The position numbers were made by a program, and so were the translations under genes. DNA of 64,000 bases from Gadus chalcogrammus (Eukaryota > Chordata > Actinopteri > Gadiformes > Gadidae), in NCBI RefSeq assembly GCF_026213295.1, contig NC_079431.1, positions 19,230,521 through 19,294,520 of the forward strand, read 5' to 3'. The notes under the pieces are model-generated. The model was not told the DNA's origin, did no database searches, and saw nothing but the letters and a program-made list of their open reading frames with translations. Positions 63,977-64,000 of this stretch are shown in pieces. The first letter of the stretch is position 1. Every line of letters begins with the position of its first letter.

Positions 63977-64000
63977 TTAACACGTGGGTTATTGGATCAC

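Overview
The window is a vertebrate nuclear genome segment, almost certainly from a teleost fish. It holds two spliced plus-strand genes with GT..AG introns, both with clear vertebrate orthologues, in a sea of DNA transposons (hAT, PIF/Harbinger-like, TTAA-target), an L2-type LINE, a BEL/Pao relic, long AC/AG/AT microsatellites and minisatellites. There are no bacterial features, no operons and no CRISPR arrays. The species cannot be fixed from the sequence alone.

Layout. 1-1204: no gene seen. 1212-8944: a 7.7 kb palindromic mobile element flanked by a 7-bp target duplication. It consists of two inverted ~3.15 kb elements, each with its own inverted ends, around a ~1.4 kb centre. 8952-10138: spacer with AT/AG microsatellites. 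10139-14638: a three-layer transposon nest (outer element > hAT MITE > 3.2 kb hAT with a decayed transposase). 15559-29893: gtpbp8, a mitochondrial EngB-type GTPase in seven exons. Its intron 1 carries a TTAA-flanked element that is itself full of insertions, and its intron 3 carries a deleted BEL/Pao element. 31352-32915: a hAT element with BED-type transposase remains. 33373-36969: slc10a2, the ileal sodium/bile-acid cotransporter, in six exons. 37735-40960: a 5'-truncated L2 LINE with a minisatellite. 40982-47183: further transposons, including a hAT MITE carrying a Harbinger-like insertion and a 123-bp inverted repeat.

47184-47283 is a 100-N gap. From 47284 to the window end the sequence repeats 24148-40981 in the same order and orientation: gtpbp8 exons 5-7, a complete slc10a2, and the L2. 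The second copy lacks gtpbp8 exons 1-4 and starts in the middle of a transposon right at the gap. The two copies carry complementary single-base frameshifts in gtpbp8. I read the repeat as more likely a retained haplotype or mis-joined contig than a biological tandem duplication, but sequence alone cannot settle this.

The two genes are functionally unrelated (mitochondrial ribosome assembly versus intestinal bile-acid uptake). The most distinctive object is the composite palindromic transposon at 1212-8944. The two hAT MITE copies at 10.6-14.4 kb and 44.9-46.1 kb serve as each other's empty sites and give base-exact insertion boundaries for two further elements.
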